Notes under the pieces: model-generated
What the model was told of the DNA's origin: nothing
Seen by the model: only the letters and a program-made list of their open reading frames with translations
Databases searched by the model: none
Position numbers and translations under genes: made by a program
Part shown: one piece after another, positions 29,291-38,947 of the stretch
Numbering within the stretch: the stretch's first letter is position 1
Layout of the letters: every line of letters begins with the position of its first letter
From: Phytomonas francai
Lineage: Eukaryota > Euglenozoa > Kinetoplastea > Trypanosomatida > Trypanosomatidae
Direction: 5' to 3'
Assembly (NCBI GenBank): GCA_001766655.1
Contig: MJCC01000011.1
Span: forward strand, 246,017 to 310,016
DNA: 64,000 bases

Positions 29291-30506
29291 AAAAGAACAA
29301 TCAGGTCAAATCAAATTGCAGTAGTTACGTATTTGGCTTTTATTTTTTGTCAACAAGGAGGGGGGGTGAGGCAGAAAGGTATTCTCCTCAGCCACTTCAT
29401 TTTATTCCTTAAGATTTGAATATGGGTGCACACAAGGGTTAAATTAGAGATGATCCTAATAACAGCGTGTAGGAAATCAATAGGGGTTTCGTTGTTGACA
29501 GAGGGTGCTTTTCATAATACCTATTTACGGCTTCAGACATCAAAGCTCTTTTGATGCCATATTCTGTTTTGTTAACACTAACAAATGGGGTCTTTCTTTG
29601 CATGGTTTTTGAGAGGGTATATACATATAAATATGTGTATTTGGTTTTGCACATTGTAAGAATCGCTTGAAAACTTTCCTGCAAAACAATTTTAAAAGGC
29701 AAACAAACCCATTCGAACATCAATGTGGGAATAAAATGGTACATCATTAATATTCATGCTGTTGATTGAGACTGTATTTTTCTGAACTCTTGTTTTTTTA
29801 TATATTAAAGAAGGTTAAGGGGCGGGTTTTACGCTTAGGGGAGAAGGTTACGATTGTAGAATCAAAGTATAAGTATGTAATGTTTTTTTGTTTGTATTTT
29901 TTTTTTTTGTGTATGTCTGTGTGTCAAAAAACTAAACTAGTAATGATGCTAAGAAGTTACCATGCCGCGTGCGTGCCACTTAAAATGGCAAAGGAGAGAA
30001 AAGTACTTTGTTTTGATTAGCAATCCGTGTATTTGAAGGTTCTTTTTAGTTTTTTTTTTCCTTTACGACTCAGGGGAAAATTATGCCTTTTTATTTTATA
30101 CATCTATCTTACCTCTTACGATTCTTATCAAGCCAAGTACTCTGTTTATGCTTTTATTAACATCTTTAACGTGCAAGATATATGTATTACTATTGTTGTT
30201 ATTATTTGTTATTACTAATTTGATATTCGTAAAACATTCCTTGGTATCAAAAGGAAGAAGGTTATAAAAATGCTTCTCTGGATCCTTTTTGATCATGTTT
30301 TCAGTTTTTACCATCGTAAAATTTCGTGAGGCAATTTTTTTTTTACTCTTTAATGACTCCCCACTGGTTTCTTAGGCGGCGTAAATATCCATTTTGAATT
30401 GCACTAGTTTATAACTACTCTAATCGTTATTAACTCCCACCACCCCTCTTCCTCTCATTGCACATTTGTATCAGTTCACTCTAAATCTCCGTTATGGTGT
30501 GTTATT

Positions 30507-30558
30507 TCACTTCGCCATCTCTTCTGTGCTTTGTTACACTCCATCGTACACCTTTAAG
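30507..30558 (+). promoter_or_regulatory. Predicted spliced-leader acceptor for the ATP6AP2-like gene
   Basis: A pyrimidine-rich stretch ends at the AG at 30557-30558, giving a 52-base 5' UTR free of ATG. An earlier AG at 30473-30474 would leave an upstream ATG (about 30495) in the leader, so the later site is preferred. Confidence 0.45.
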
Positions 30559-30610
30559 AGGGATTGGTTGAAGCAAATTAAGGTGAAAATAGAATTAGAT
30601 TTTTGGTAGT

Positions 30611-30886
30611 ATGGCTCGAACTGTCGGTTTTTTAGTTTCCCTTGCGACCCTTGTTACGCTACTTTTAGGTTCTGAGATCGCCCAAGCAGGGAACACGATT
30701 TATGTGGCTCCGAATGCAACCGAGGGGCTTTCTGCCAAGAGCCAAAACTATTTGATTGGGATTTGTTCGATGGTGTTACTTGTGATTGCTTGTTATATGG
30801 CTGTAGCTTCACTGGTAAATATTGACTACAGTAATGATGCATTGCTCATGGTCGAGGTACCAGAGGACATCTATCACAATGAATAG
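30611..30886 (+). CDS. Small membrane protein resembling the ATP6AP2/Voa1 C-terminus
   Basis: A 91-residue protein with a signal peptide (cleavage expected near SEIAQA, ~25), a short ~20-residue luminal part with one NAT site, one membrane helix (~46-68) and a short tail. The end of the helix and the tail, VNIDYSNDALLMVEVP, line up with the C-terminal signature of the V-ATPase accessory subunit ATP6AP2/renin receptor (human NMDPGYDSIIYRM). In ATP6AP2 and yeast Voa1 this helix sits inside the c-ring of the Vo sector and aids its assembly. Here the large luminal domain is missing, so it would be a minimal form. The ATG at 30611 fits the signal peptide exactly. The match covers only ~13 residues plus topology, so a generic small type I membrane protein remains possible. 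Confidence 0.55.
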   Translation: MARTVGFLVSLATLVTLLLGSEIAQAGNTIYVAPNATEGLSAKSQNYLIGICSMVLLVIACYMAVASLVNIDYSNDALLMVEVPEDIYHNE

Positions 30887-31420
30887 CTTCAGTGAGTGCC
30901 TGTGTTAATGAATGAAGATAGTGCAAACCATGAGTTACTCTTTTTGGATTCCTCTTTATCGTAAAGTGCGTCCTAACCTTTGTCGATTTTCTATTTATCA
31001 GGCAAATATATGATTGGGGACGAATATAAAGGATTCGCTGAAAGTATCGAGGAAGTTTTTTTTTGTTTCTAGTGTGCGTGGGTGCTTTTTCAACAAAAAA
31101 GTTAATCATCTGCTTAGACAATTATGTCACAATATCTAGGCAGGGCAGGTAACCTAAGATCAGCAGTTTTCCTTTTTCCAAGAAAGTGAAGAAGTCATTT
31201 GATGTTTTTAATGCTTCAAGATTCATAATTTCTATCGCTTGCACATTTTGTTCTTTTCCTACACTGTCCACTTTTCTTTATCCTCTCTTTTACTATATAA
31301 AGTTACTTTTCTCTCTGAAGGAGAAGAGCTCGCAAGTTGGTAAAAGGCAAGACCGATTTTAATAGACTTTTTTCATAAAAACTTCCTTATCTGAAGCCAT
31401 CTTTTTGATAGTGCACTGGG
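30887..31420. other. Intergenic spacer with predicted splice acceptor
   Basis: About 0.5 kb. The best acceptor for the CYTH gene is the tract from about 31269 to 31294 followed by the AG at 31302-31303, leaving a 5' UTR near 118 bases. No gene is visible. Confidence 0.5.
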
Positions 31421-33856
31421 ATGGAAATGCAAACCGGAATCAAAATACTGCTGATGGATGCCAGAGACTACAACATCCTTACTGAATCTCTTGAACCTCT
31501 TTTTATAAAAGAGAATACCTATTGTGATTATTTCTTCGATTTTGAAAATAAACACCTAGCGGAGACGGGCACAGTTTTACGTCTTCGCGTGCCAGCCGAA
31601 AAACCTTATTCAAGTGTGTCTCCCATTTTGTGTGGGACCGACTTTTCCCACGACCCCAATGAGGATGCGGTAGAGCATCCTGCACCGGCGCCTGCTACCA
31701 TGACGGGGGACAGTTCGTGCGAATACTTCCTGAGCTCCTGTGAGGGCCCCGACCCAATCCGACAGCAAATGCAAATCCAAGAACAACAGCGCGCGGTGGC
31801 GTGTGGGGTTGGATCGGCAGCGGTGGGCGCGGTCCCCGCGACGTCGATGCACGACCCCCTCCGCCACGATTTGAGCGCAGTTGAGGCTTCGGAACTGAAT
31901 CCTGATCCTGTTGACAAGGGTGGCATGGGGTTGATCCCGGGGGCATGTGGGATACTTGCGCTTAAACAAAGGAACATGGTTGAGGATGGCCATCAGCAAC
32001 CTTATTTTATCGAAGATGCGAATGTTCCTCCGGATGTGGTGAAGGATTTGGTTTCGAAGGGAGAGGATGATGGTCATGTAACTCGAGTGTTTTATATTCT
32101 CGAACGATATGCAGCTCGGCGTCAGCACGAATTTATGCAGCAGCATTCTGAGATACAACAAACAAGTAGTGGTTCGGACAAAAATAAAGCACCGATACAG
32201 CAGATTGTGGAGCGATTGCGTGATTTATCGAATCAAATACAAAAGAATTTATCCCAAGTCGAGGCAAGTTGTGTGGATAGCGACGACAATCTCTACTTTA
32301 GCCGGGTGCGCAGTTCGGCGGGAACCCAACTCCAACCTGGAACGTTAGTCGAAGAGCAAGTATCGGACTTTGTCCCCTATGAATTAGTTCATATGGGGCA
32401 TTACATCTCTACCAGGAGAATCTATCGCTACTTGCAGGATGTCTCCAGCTCTGAAAGCTACACCGGCACGGGTGATCTTTTTGGTGACGGCGTGTCGACT
32501 TGTGATTCTACGAACGCAGAGGCACAGTCGCTTTGCGATCATTTGAACATTCGAATTGATAAGACGTTTTATCCGTTCGGGGAGAAATATGAACTTGAGG
32601 TCTCAGGGATTCGTGGAATGCTAGAGGAGGAAATCTTAACAGAGGTGAAGACACTGCTTGAGAAATTAAAGGTTAAGTTCCACCTTGGTTCTGAAGGGAA
32701 GTATGCTCGTTTCACACGTGAGACTGAGAATGAATGTTCGCAGTCACAGAATGTGCAAGACGTCAAGCTGTGTCTGAGCAGTCTCAGCGGGTACGAGGAA
32801 GTGGAGAAGAATTTGAGGGAATTCAGGATGCCAGCCGAAGGGAACGACCCCGTTGCTGCCGAGGCATTTGAGAACCTTGGAATAGAAGGCACTCGAAAAC
32901 GGCATCGAAGCTGTCACGATCTGTTGCCGAACGCGATGGCCCCGCCCGATGACGATGCGGACAGTCCATCCGCCTCCGAACTGACCGAGTACCAACAGAA
33001 CTACTTCTTCGATGGCCTTAAATATGAACTTCAACGGCAAAAATGCTTCCTCAGGCTGCGCTGCTACAACCGTGCCGCGCGTTACACCCTCGTCTTGAAG
33101 GAGAACCAGTCCTTCAAGGACGGCCAACAGAGAAGCAGCACGAACAGGGTCGAGCTCTCCAAAGACGCGGGGCAGGCGATGATTCAGGATCCGACGCGAT
33201 TCATGCTCACTGAGCGCGCGCACAATCCGATTGCGATGAGGTTGTGGGGGTATTTTGGGCTGCGCGCCCTGCACAAAACGGTGCAGTTCGATACTGAGCG
33301 CATTACGGTGCCGTGGCTGTCGGCGCGAAGCCAGTCGGCCTCCCCGACCTCGCGGGCGGCGACCAAAAACTTGCTGCTGCGTCTCTCCAATGGCACCGCC
33401 TCCTCACAGCGGGTGCCCGCGGGCAGGCTCCTTGAGGATTCCGTTGCGAGGCTGAGCCAGCGCGCCGCCCGCGGCTTCGACAGCGCGTTAGGAACGCGAC
33501 CGCGCCATGAGGACGAGGCCGCGGTCGGGGCCCTGTATATCCATCTCGACCGCACCCAGTACCCGCTCCCTGTCCGCCAGCGGGAGGCGCAGCAGCGACC
33601 GTCTTGGGGGCTGGCGAACGCACAGGCCACCTTCACGCACCCCTCCTCTGATGGCCAAAACAAGGAGTGTCGTGAACTTTATGAGATCGAGGTAACAAAC
33701 ATTCTGCCTCAGACCTCTCCCTCAGCGGTGTTTGAAGAACTCACGCGCATATTGAACGGCATGAATGTGGAGTGGCGGACAGGAATTCAGAGTAAATTGG
33801 ATCAATACTACTCACTTATGTCAATTACAGAGGCCTCTCCGTCTTCAAAAGAATAA
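31421..33856 (+). CDS. Tandem CYTH-domain protein
   Basis: An 811-residue protein with two CYTH-like units. Unit 1 begins near residue 30 (NTYCDYFFDFENKHL, then LRLRV), is split by a low-complexity insert (~70-215), and ends at ~374-440 (IRIDKTFYPFGEKYELEV, then EGKYARF). Unit 2 covers ~521-805 (QQNYFFDGLKYEL, FLRLR, YTLVLKEN, then LYIHLDRTQYPLP, LYEIEV, QSKLDQYYSLM). CYTH proteins form a beta tunnel that binds triphosphates such as thiamine triphosphate, inorganic triphosphate or RNA 5' ends. Tunnel residues such as RLR and ELE/EIE are present in both. The N-terminal ExExK signature is degenerate in unit 1 (around MQTGIKILL) and not clear in unit 2, so activity is uncertain. GC is very high from ~32900 to 33640. 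The substrate is not predictable here. Confidence 0.75.
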   Translation: MEMQTGIKILLMDARDYNILTESLEPLFIKENTYCDYFFDFENKHLAETGTVLRLRVPAEKPYSSVSPILCGTDFSHDPNEDAVEHPAPAPATMTGDSSCEYFLSSCEGPDPIRQQMQIQEQQRAVACGVGSAAVGAVPATSMHDPLRHDLSAVEASELNPDPVDKGGMGLIPGACGILALKQRNMVEDGHQQPYFIEDANVPPDVVKDLVSKGEDDGHVTRVFYILERYAARRQHEFMQQHSEIQQTSSGSDKNKAPIQQIVERLRDLSNQIQKNLSQVEASCVDSDDNLYFSRVRSSAGTQLQPGTLVEEQVSDFVPYELVHMGHYISTRRIYRYLQDVSSSESYTGTGDLFGDGVSTCDSTNAEAQSLCDHLNIRIDKTFYPFGEKYELEVSGIRGMLEEEILTEVKTLLEKLKVKFHLGSEGKYARFTRETENECSQSQNVQDVKLCLSSLSGYEEVEKNLREFRMPAEGNDPVAAEAFENLGIEGTRKRHRSCHDLLPNAMAPPDDDADSPSASELTEYQQNYFFDGLKYELQRQKCFLRLRCYNRAARYTLVLKENQSFKDGQQRSSTNRVELSKDAGQAMIQDPTRFMLTERAHNPIAMRLWGYFGLRALHKTVQFDTERITVPWLSARSQSASPTSRAATKNLLLRLSNGTASSQRVPAGRLLEDSVARLSQRAARGFDSALGTRPRHEDEAAVGALYIHLDRTQYPLPVRQREAQQRPSWGLANAQATFTHPSSDGQNKECRELYEIEVTNILPQTSPSAVFEELTRILNGMNVEWRTGIQSKLDQYYSLMSITEASPSSKE

Positions 33857-34435
33857 TAATAAATGGCTGGATAGAAGGAATGCTAGTATGAAGGCACAAC
33901 CTTGGATCGATTTGTTCAAAGACAGGATGGCCAGCGCGAGCCTCCTCATTTACTATTCTCGCAAACTTAAAACTTTTGGAGTACAAAAAAGAGTACATAT
34001 TTATGCTCATGCTTTGATGAATGTGTTGTTTAACATTGAAAAGAAAGGCTTATTCTTTTTTAAACGGTTTTCTTCATTTTATCACCTCATTCCTGATAGG
34101 GAATAAATGAAGTAGCGAAATTATGAAAATGTTAGTATATCTTAGAATATACTTAACACATGGTCTCCTTTGCTTATAGAGTTCCTTTTTATTTATGCGT
34201 AAGTACAATAGTCGGGTGGAGAAAGCTCCTTTCTTCAGAGTGTGTATGTAGCCTTTTTTGCATGTGGTTTCGATGCCTCATTGTGCTCTCCTCATTTCGA
34301 TTATTTTCTCTTTTCTTTTTAAATAGAAAATATTTTTCATTTTCCATTTTCTCGTGTGCTTATCTGATTTGATTATATATATATATATATATATAATACA
34401 TAAATACATTTTTTTTTTACCTCTCTTATCAATAG
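33857..34435. other. Intergenic spacer with (TA)n
   Basis: About 0.6 kb, AT-rich, with (AT)n at 34373-34396. Two pyrimidine tracts precede the histone gene: one ending at an AG at 34325-34326, the other directly at its ATG. Short frames here are compositionally unlike protein. Confidence 0.5.
34409..34435 (+). promoter_or_regulatory. Pyrimidine tract with AG touching the H3.V start codon
   Basis: A T-run followed by CT-rich sequence ends in AATAG, directly joined to the ATG at 34436. If used, the spliced leader would supply the entire 5' UTR. The upstream AG at 34325-34326 is an alternative giving about 110 bases. Confidence 0.4.
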
Positions 34436-34861
34436 ATGGCTGGTGTAAGCAAAGTTGTGCTGTCAAAGCATCCAAGCAAGAGTGTTGCCAGCAGGCGGAT
34501 TCACAGAGAGGGCCGTATCACTGCCAAAAAAGAGTCTAAAGGTATCGCATCTGGTGCGAAGCGACAGCATCGCTGGAGACCTGGCACTGTTGCTCTTCGT
34601 GAAGTTCGTCGTTATCAAGCTTCTACCGATCTCCTTATTTCTCGTGCCCCTTTTCGTCGGCTTGTGCGTGAGATTGTCGCTAACCTGAAGGATTCCATCC
34701 GTATGCGCAGCTCCGCATTGGAGGCTATTCAGGAGGCCACAGAAAGCTACATTGTAAATCTCCTAAATGATGCCAATCTATGCACTATTCATGCAAAGCG
34801 TGTGACTCTGTTTCCAAGAGATCTCCAGCTAGCGTTGCGGCTGCGTGGTGACCGTGCCTGA
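34436..34861 (+). CDS. H3V: Histone H3 variant H3.V
   Basis: A 141-residue histone fold protein. The tail (residues 1 to ~40) lacks the ARTK-type start of canonical H3 and is rich in Lys, Arg and Ser. The core begins near residue 45 with [17 protein letters not shown] and continues through [40 protein letters not shown] and a final RLRGDRA. The TVALRE and NLKDS features are those I recall for trypanosomatid H3.V, not the bulk H3. In T. brucei H3.V marks transcription termination sites and telomeres and works with base J. Here the gene sits inside a one-way gene array. A single copy with its own surroundings, unlike the tandem arrays of bulk histone genes, supports the variant call. It is a chromatin component of the nucleus. 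Confidence 0.9.
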   Translation: MAGVSKVVLSKHPSKSVASRRIHREGRITAKKESKGIASGAKRQHRWRPGTVALREVRRYQASTDLLISRAPFRRLVREIVANLKDSIRMRSSALEAIQEATESYIVNLLNDANLCTIHAKRVTLFPRDLQLALRLRGDRA

Positions 34862-35732
34862 GGATTACAAGCATGGGGTCTTTTTTTTTACATATCTTTC
34901 GCGGTATCATTTTTTTTTTGTTATGCCTTAATCATTTGTTATGCTTGCTATTTATAGGAACTGCTTAAAGAATAGATAGATAACCTGGGTGTTTCATTGC
35001 CTTTTATTTATATCATATAATGATATATGATGTGCAGATACTCATTAGTATGCGTGTGATCCCGTAATAGGGCGTGCTCACTATGTGATCATTAGAACAA
35101 GCATATTAAGGGAATGAGGAGAAATGTAAAGATATATACGGTCCCATTTGCACACGAAAAGCATCTTTGCAAAAAAAAAAACGTATCTCCCAAAGTGTAT
35201 TTCGAGGTGCACAAGGTAGTCTCCAAAAGACTATGATCATTAGAGCACAATGATTAGGGATTTTGTATGAAAACTTTCTGGTGCGTTTTTTTTACCTTTT
35301 CCGTGAAGTAGGAAAAAAAGTTTCTGTTTATGTACGAGGAATATTATGAACTTGAACTTTTTTTTTGTTATTATACATAAGCCTTTTTAAATGTTGATGG
35401 GCGATCATATCTTTACCCTTCACAGACACTTTCCTTTCTTTCCCTCTAACAAATCAAGTAGTCAAACAGTTTTCATCTTGAACCCCTTACACATATTTGC
35501 TTGTGATATAAAGGCGCAGACCAAGCAAGCTCACAAAAGGAAGATAATTTAAAGAATTAGTTTGATTTGTTTTTCCGTCTGATTTCTCCTCTGCTTTTTT
35601 TCCTAGACGCGTACCTCCGTTGTGAGCATTAAGACTATTTCCTTGGCCTTGGATGTGTCATTTTTTTAAAAGACCCTTTATTCTCTTTTTTCCTTTGAGT
35701 TGAAGGACAGTGAGAAGGGGAAAAAAGGAACT
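34862..35732. other. Intergenic spacer after H3.V
   Basis: About 0.9 kb with many T-runs, one A-run (about 35170-35180) and a palindrome-like TATCATATAATGATATATGA near 35011-35030. Pyrimidine tracts at about 35410-35450 and 35570-35606 could provide the acceptor for the receptor gene. No gene is visible. Confidence 0.5.
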
Positions 35733-38477
35733 ATGCTTCACTCATGCCAGATCATGGGGTTTTCTCGTGACCTCATCTTTTTTCTGATCATAGTATCACT
35801 TCTACTTTGCTTTAGCGACGCCGCTCCGTCGGTGTCATCGCAGACATGGACAGATGGGTCCACCCGAATTCACGCATCAGGCAAATCCCTTCGTTGGGCT
35901 ATCCTCTTGGACCTAACGCACACTAATCTGACTGTAGAGGCCATTTCCGGCAGTGTCGAAAAATATGCATCTGAAATTGCGAGTGACACGGGGAGCTCCT
36001 TTTTTGTTGAAAAACCCACTGTTCTCGATAGTAACGGCAGTTCTTCTACGGCGCTTTCTAATGTTTATGATTTGATCTCCAACGGCAACAAATCGCCAGA
36101 TGTCCTTTTTCTTGCGGAGACGACAGAAGTGTCCCTGCTGGCGATGAATATCCTCCGGTCTAGTGAGGCTGGCCGTAAAATTCTAGTTATTTCGTTTGGC
36201 GCTTCCAATAAAATTCTTTGCAACTTAACTCTGAATCCGCAGCTGGTGTGCATAGTGCCACAGGATTCAACCAACTTCCTGGGTGTCTTGGAGGTGGCAT
36301 CAGCTTCGCTTAGGTGGGAGTCAATGGCGGTTGTCTCTAGCAGTTTCGAGTACGGCATAGGGTTTCAAAGGATCGCATTAACAGAGTTGCAGAGGATGAA
36401 CTATGCTCCGACCATAGTTGGGGAGGGGTTCATGAATTCCTTTAGCACGCAGACGGAGGACGACACACTGCTGGCGAAGCTAATTTCGCACAACCCTAAA
36501 GGTATTGCATGCTTTGTTGATGAAGACCAATTCGATCGCTTGCACAAGGCGGTACAGAGAGCCAATCAGGATATCTTTTTGCTGGGCAACCGAAATGCCC
36601 TTGGCATACTGAGTCAGATGAGCGGCACTTATCAACCATATGTCAAGCCGTACGGCGCACTCTTCGTTTCGACGTACACAACGGTGGAAAAACTCGTTGA
36701 CAGGGGATATTTCCAGAAGGATGGTGTGGACGAGTACGGGGCCTATATGATGAGTCACCTTTTTGATGGGATACGCCTGATCGCGGAGGCCGGGAGTACG
36801 GATAACATGAGCGTTCTTCTCGCGGTTCGGTTTGTGGGCTTCACGGGCACTGTTGCCTTCGCCCCGCTCCGCAACGAGCGCGTTGAGACAAGCTTTTCTC
36901 TCGTCCTAGATCAGTATCGGATGCCAAACCCGCTCGTAACCTGGGAATCTGGAAACTACAGTTCGAGATCCGTTATCAAAGACTACAACTCGACTATCAC
37001 GGCGGCACTCATTCCAGATTCGCCACTGCGCTCCGCTGTGGTCTGCTTGGCCGTTCCCCCGACGTGCGCAGATTCTTTATTGACTTCTGCGATGTTGTTT
37101 GTACTTCTTCTGCGAAATAAAGAAAGTTTCAAGAATGCGAAAACTGTCCCATTTTTGCCAATCGCATTCAACACTGGCCTCGACGGTATTGCCGGGTTGT
37201 CGGCCCTGTCCGCTGCAGGGCTCGGTCGCGCATGTACGGTGTTGGCAGGCCCTGGACAGTACTCCATCGCGGCAGACCTTGCGCCGGTGCTCAAAAGTTA
37301 CCAAATCCCGCAGCTAGATTACGCCGTCTCCGACGACAGCCTTTTAACGTCGGATAATTTTCGCTATCCGTTCTTTTCTCGCACAGTACCAGCCAACACC
37401 TTTAACTATTTTGCCTATTCCGGTACGTGCAAATATTTTGCCTGGGAGCGTGTCATCGTCTTGTCGACTGCGAATACCATTGGTAGTTCTCGAGCGCAAA
37501 CAATCTTAAGCTCAATGCAAAGCCAAAACATCTACGTGGAGAAAACATTTCTTCTGAAGAATGACAGTAAAGTCTGCCTCGTTGAGGCCCTGAATGAGAT
37601 TTATGAGAAGCACATCAGTCGCATTATACTAGTTATGCTTTCCCTATTTGGTGAAGAAGCTGAAATGTTTTTCAACCTCATTGATGAGCTGACCTTTATG
37701 CACAAGTACGTTTTTTTTCTTAGCAGTGACCTGTGCTTGCATGGTGCTGCGTATCCTGAGCAGCGTAATAAGCTTCAGAGCTCAATCTGTCTGTCCCCCT
37801 ACGTGCCGGCAGACCGTCTCCGAGACCTTAACGTGAAGGCCAAAGAGAATCCAGATATTTACAAACAGATCGAAAATATCTTGCTTGACTCCAATTTGGT
37901 ACTAGAGGCGGAAGAATGCCCTTTAAAGGATATCCCAAGCTTCACCGGATTCGCTGTTGACGCTGCCTACGTTCTCATCAATGCTATTGAACAGGCATTA
38001 GCTGCAAATCTCTCAATCAAAACAGGGAACCACCTCCTTTCGCTGATTCGTGGAACCAGCATTAACAATTTCACAGATAATTGTACGGTTGATAACAGGG
38101 GGAATCGCAATTTCGCGGTGTACGAGGTCAACATTCAAATTCCTGGCTCTGTTCTTGGAATTGGTGTGTGGGATACAAGGAATAAGCAGCCCTTTACGCC
38201 GACATACTCGTCAAGCTTTGTCTGGATGACCAACAGCACATCTATTCCACTTGATACATTCCGCGACTACTCGTTCATTTTAGACAACACAATTTCAGCC
38301 TCGTCTGGTACAATTTTGCTCTGCGTGTTGGGTTTCTTGGTTACTTTTGGTTTATTTTTCTTCTGTTATCACCACTATCGAGTACAGACACAGATCGAGA
38401 TGGCCTTGCTAAGTAACAATGTGCCCATCACCGAGGAGGAATTACGACAATTGAAAGGAATTCAGGAGGATATATAA
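35733..38477 (+). CDS. Receptor with Venus-flytrap ectodomain, no cyclase domain
   Basis: The protein has 914 residues from the ATG at 35733; the frame extends only to a TTG further up. A signal sequence lies near the N-terminus (LIFFLIIVSLLLCFSDAAP, ~12-30). The ectodomain (~50-850) resembles two periplasmic-binding-protein folds of the ANF-receptor type. Typical pieces are ILLDLTHTNL at the start, FVDEDQFDRLHKAVQ, and YGAYMMSHLFDGIRLIAEAG. Many NxS/T sites are present. One membrane helix lies at ~857-881, followed by only ~33 cytosolic residues. The ectodomain plan is that of trypanosomatid receptor-type adenylate cyclases (GRESAG4 family), but the cyclase domain is absent and I see no remnant in the following 470 bases. 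It could be a co-receptor, decoy or separate nutrient receptor. The ligand is unknown. Confidence 0.65.
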   Translation: MLHSCQIMGFSRDLIFFLIIVSLLLCFSDAAPSVSSQTWTDGSTRIHASGKSLRWAILLDLTHTNLTVEAISGSVEKYASEIASDTGSSFFVEKPTVLDSNGSSSTALSNVYDLISNGNKSPDVLFLAETTEVSLLAMNILRSSEAGRKILVISFGASNKILCNLTLNPQLVCIVPQDSTNFLGVLEVASASLRWESMAVVSSSFEYGIGFQRIALTELQRMNYAPTIVGEGFMNSFSTQTEDDTLLAKLISHNPKGIACFVDEDQFDRLHKAVQRANQDIFLLGNRNALGILSQMSGTYQPYVKPYGALFVSTYTTVEKLVDRGYFQKDGVDEYGAYMMSHLFDGIRLIAEAGSTDNMSVLLAVRFVGFTGTVAFAPLRNERVETSFSLVLDQYRMPNPLVTWESGNYSSRSVIKDYNSTITAALIPDSPLRSAVVCLAVPPTCADSLLTSAMLFVLLLRNKESFKNAKTVPFLPIAFNTGLDGIAGLSALSAAGLGRACTVLAGPGQYSIAADLAPVLKSYQIPQLDYAVSDDSLLTSDNFRYPFFSRTVPANTFNYFAYSGTCKYFAWERVIVLSTANTIGSSRAQTILSSMQSQNIYVEKTFLLKNDSKVCLVEALNEIYEKHISRIILVMLSLFGEEAEMFFNLIDELTFMHKYVFFLSSDLCLHGAAYPEQRNKLQSSICLSPYVPADRLRDLNVKAKENPDIYKQIENILLDSNLVLEAEECPLKDIPSFTGFAVDAAYVLINAIEQALAANLSIKTGNHLLSLIRGTSINNFTDNCTVDNRGNRNFAVYEVNIQIPGSVLGIGVWDTRNKQPFTPTYSSSFVWMTNSTSIPLDTFRDYSFILDNTISASSGTILLCVLGFLVTFGLFFFCYHHYRVQTQIEMALLSNNVPITEEELRQLKGIQEDI

Positions 38478-38947
38478 TTTCTGAAAGGGATTGGTCATGA
38501 AAAGGCAACTCATCACAAACTAGTGTGATATTTTTTCGAGCAATTCTTTCCATTAGGGATTCATTTTGAGACTTTTAGGGACCAAAATGAAGTATTTGAA
38601 CGCATCCTTGTCTCATTATCTTTCTTTTTATCTCGTTTAGTTAATTTCATGAAATCAAAGCATTGAGACTGTAACCCCCCACTTCCCACCTACGCATAAA
38701 TTACGGATGAGTGTCCTATAGACGCGCATTTACAGAATTGTTCTAGAGACTTCTTTTTTTTTTTTGATTTGTTTTAAACTTTCTGAGTAGGGAAAAAAGA
38801 GTAATACGCACACAGGGCCAACTGGCTAATCAAAAAAAAAAAGTAATTTGAGTGTTCAGCGGGCATCTATCCCACTGACTGATTGAGGGGGAGGGGGCAA
38901 CATCTTGCCGAATCCAATCATTTTTCGAGAAGGAAAACGTGTGTCCA
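38478..38947. other. Intergenic spacer after the receptor gene
   Basis: About 0.47 kb with T-runs (38751-38764) and an A-run (38831-38841). No cyclase remnant is evident in any frame by eye. Confidence 0.5.

Larger units (their letters stand above)
29251..30610. other. Long intergenic spacer with C14 run
   Basis: About 1.4 kb. It contains a run of 14 Cs at 29277-29290 shortly after the stop, a G7 run near 29362-29368, and T-rich DNA. Frames of 84-102 codons on both strands are Phe/Ile/Lys-rich and look like chance. Confidence 0.5.

Noticed and set aside
29766..30020. 84-codon + strand frame in the spacer before the ATP6AP2-like gene
   Set aside because: Phe, Leu and Lys runs follow T- and A-rich DNA; there is no domain, and the possible hydrophobic segments reflect T-runs.
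35011..35030. Palindrome-like ATGATATA element as a terminator
   Set aside because: It is short and AT-rich, as expected by chance, and protein-coding units in these organisms do not end at hairpin terminators.
38478..38947. Frameshifted cyclase domain after the receptor gene
   Set aside because: I looked for typical cyclase catalytic signatures in all three + frames and saw none. The next gene starts soon after.
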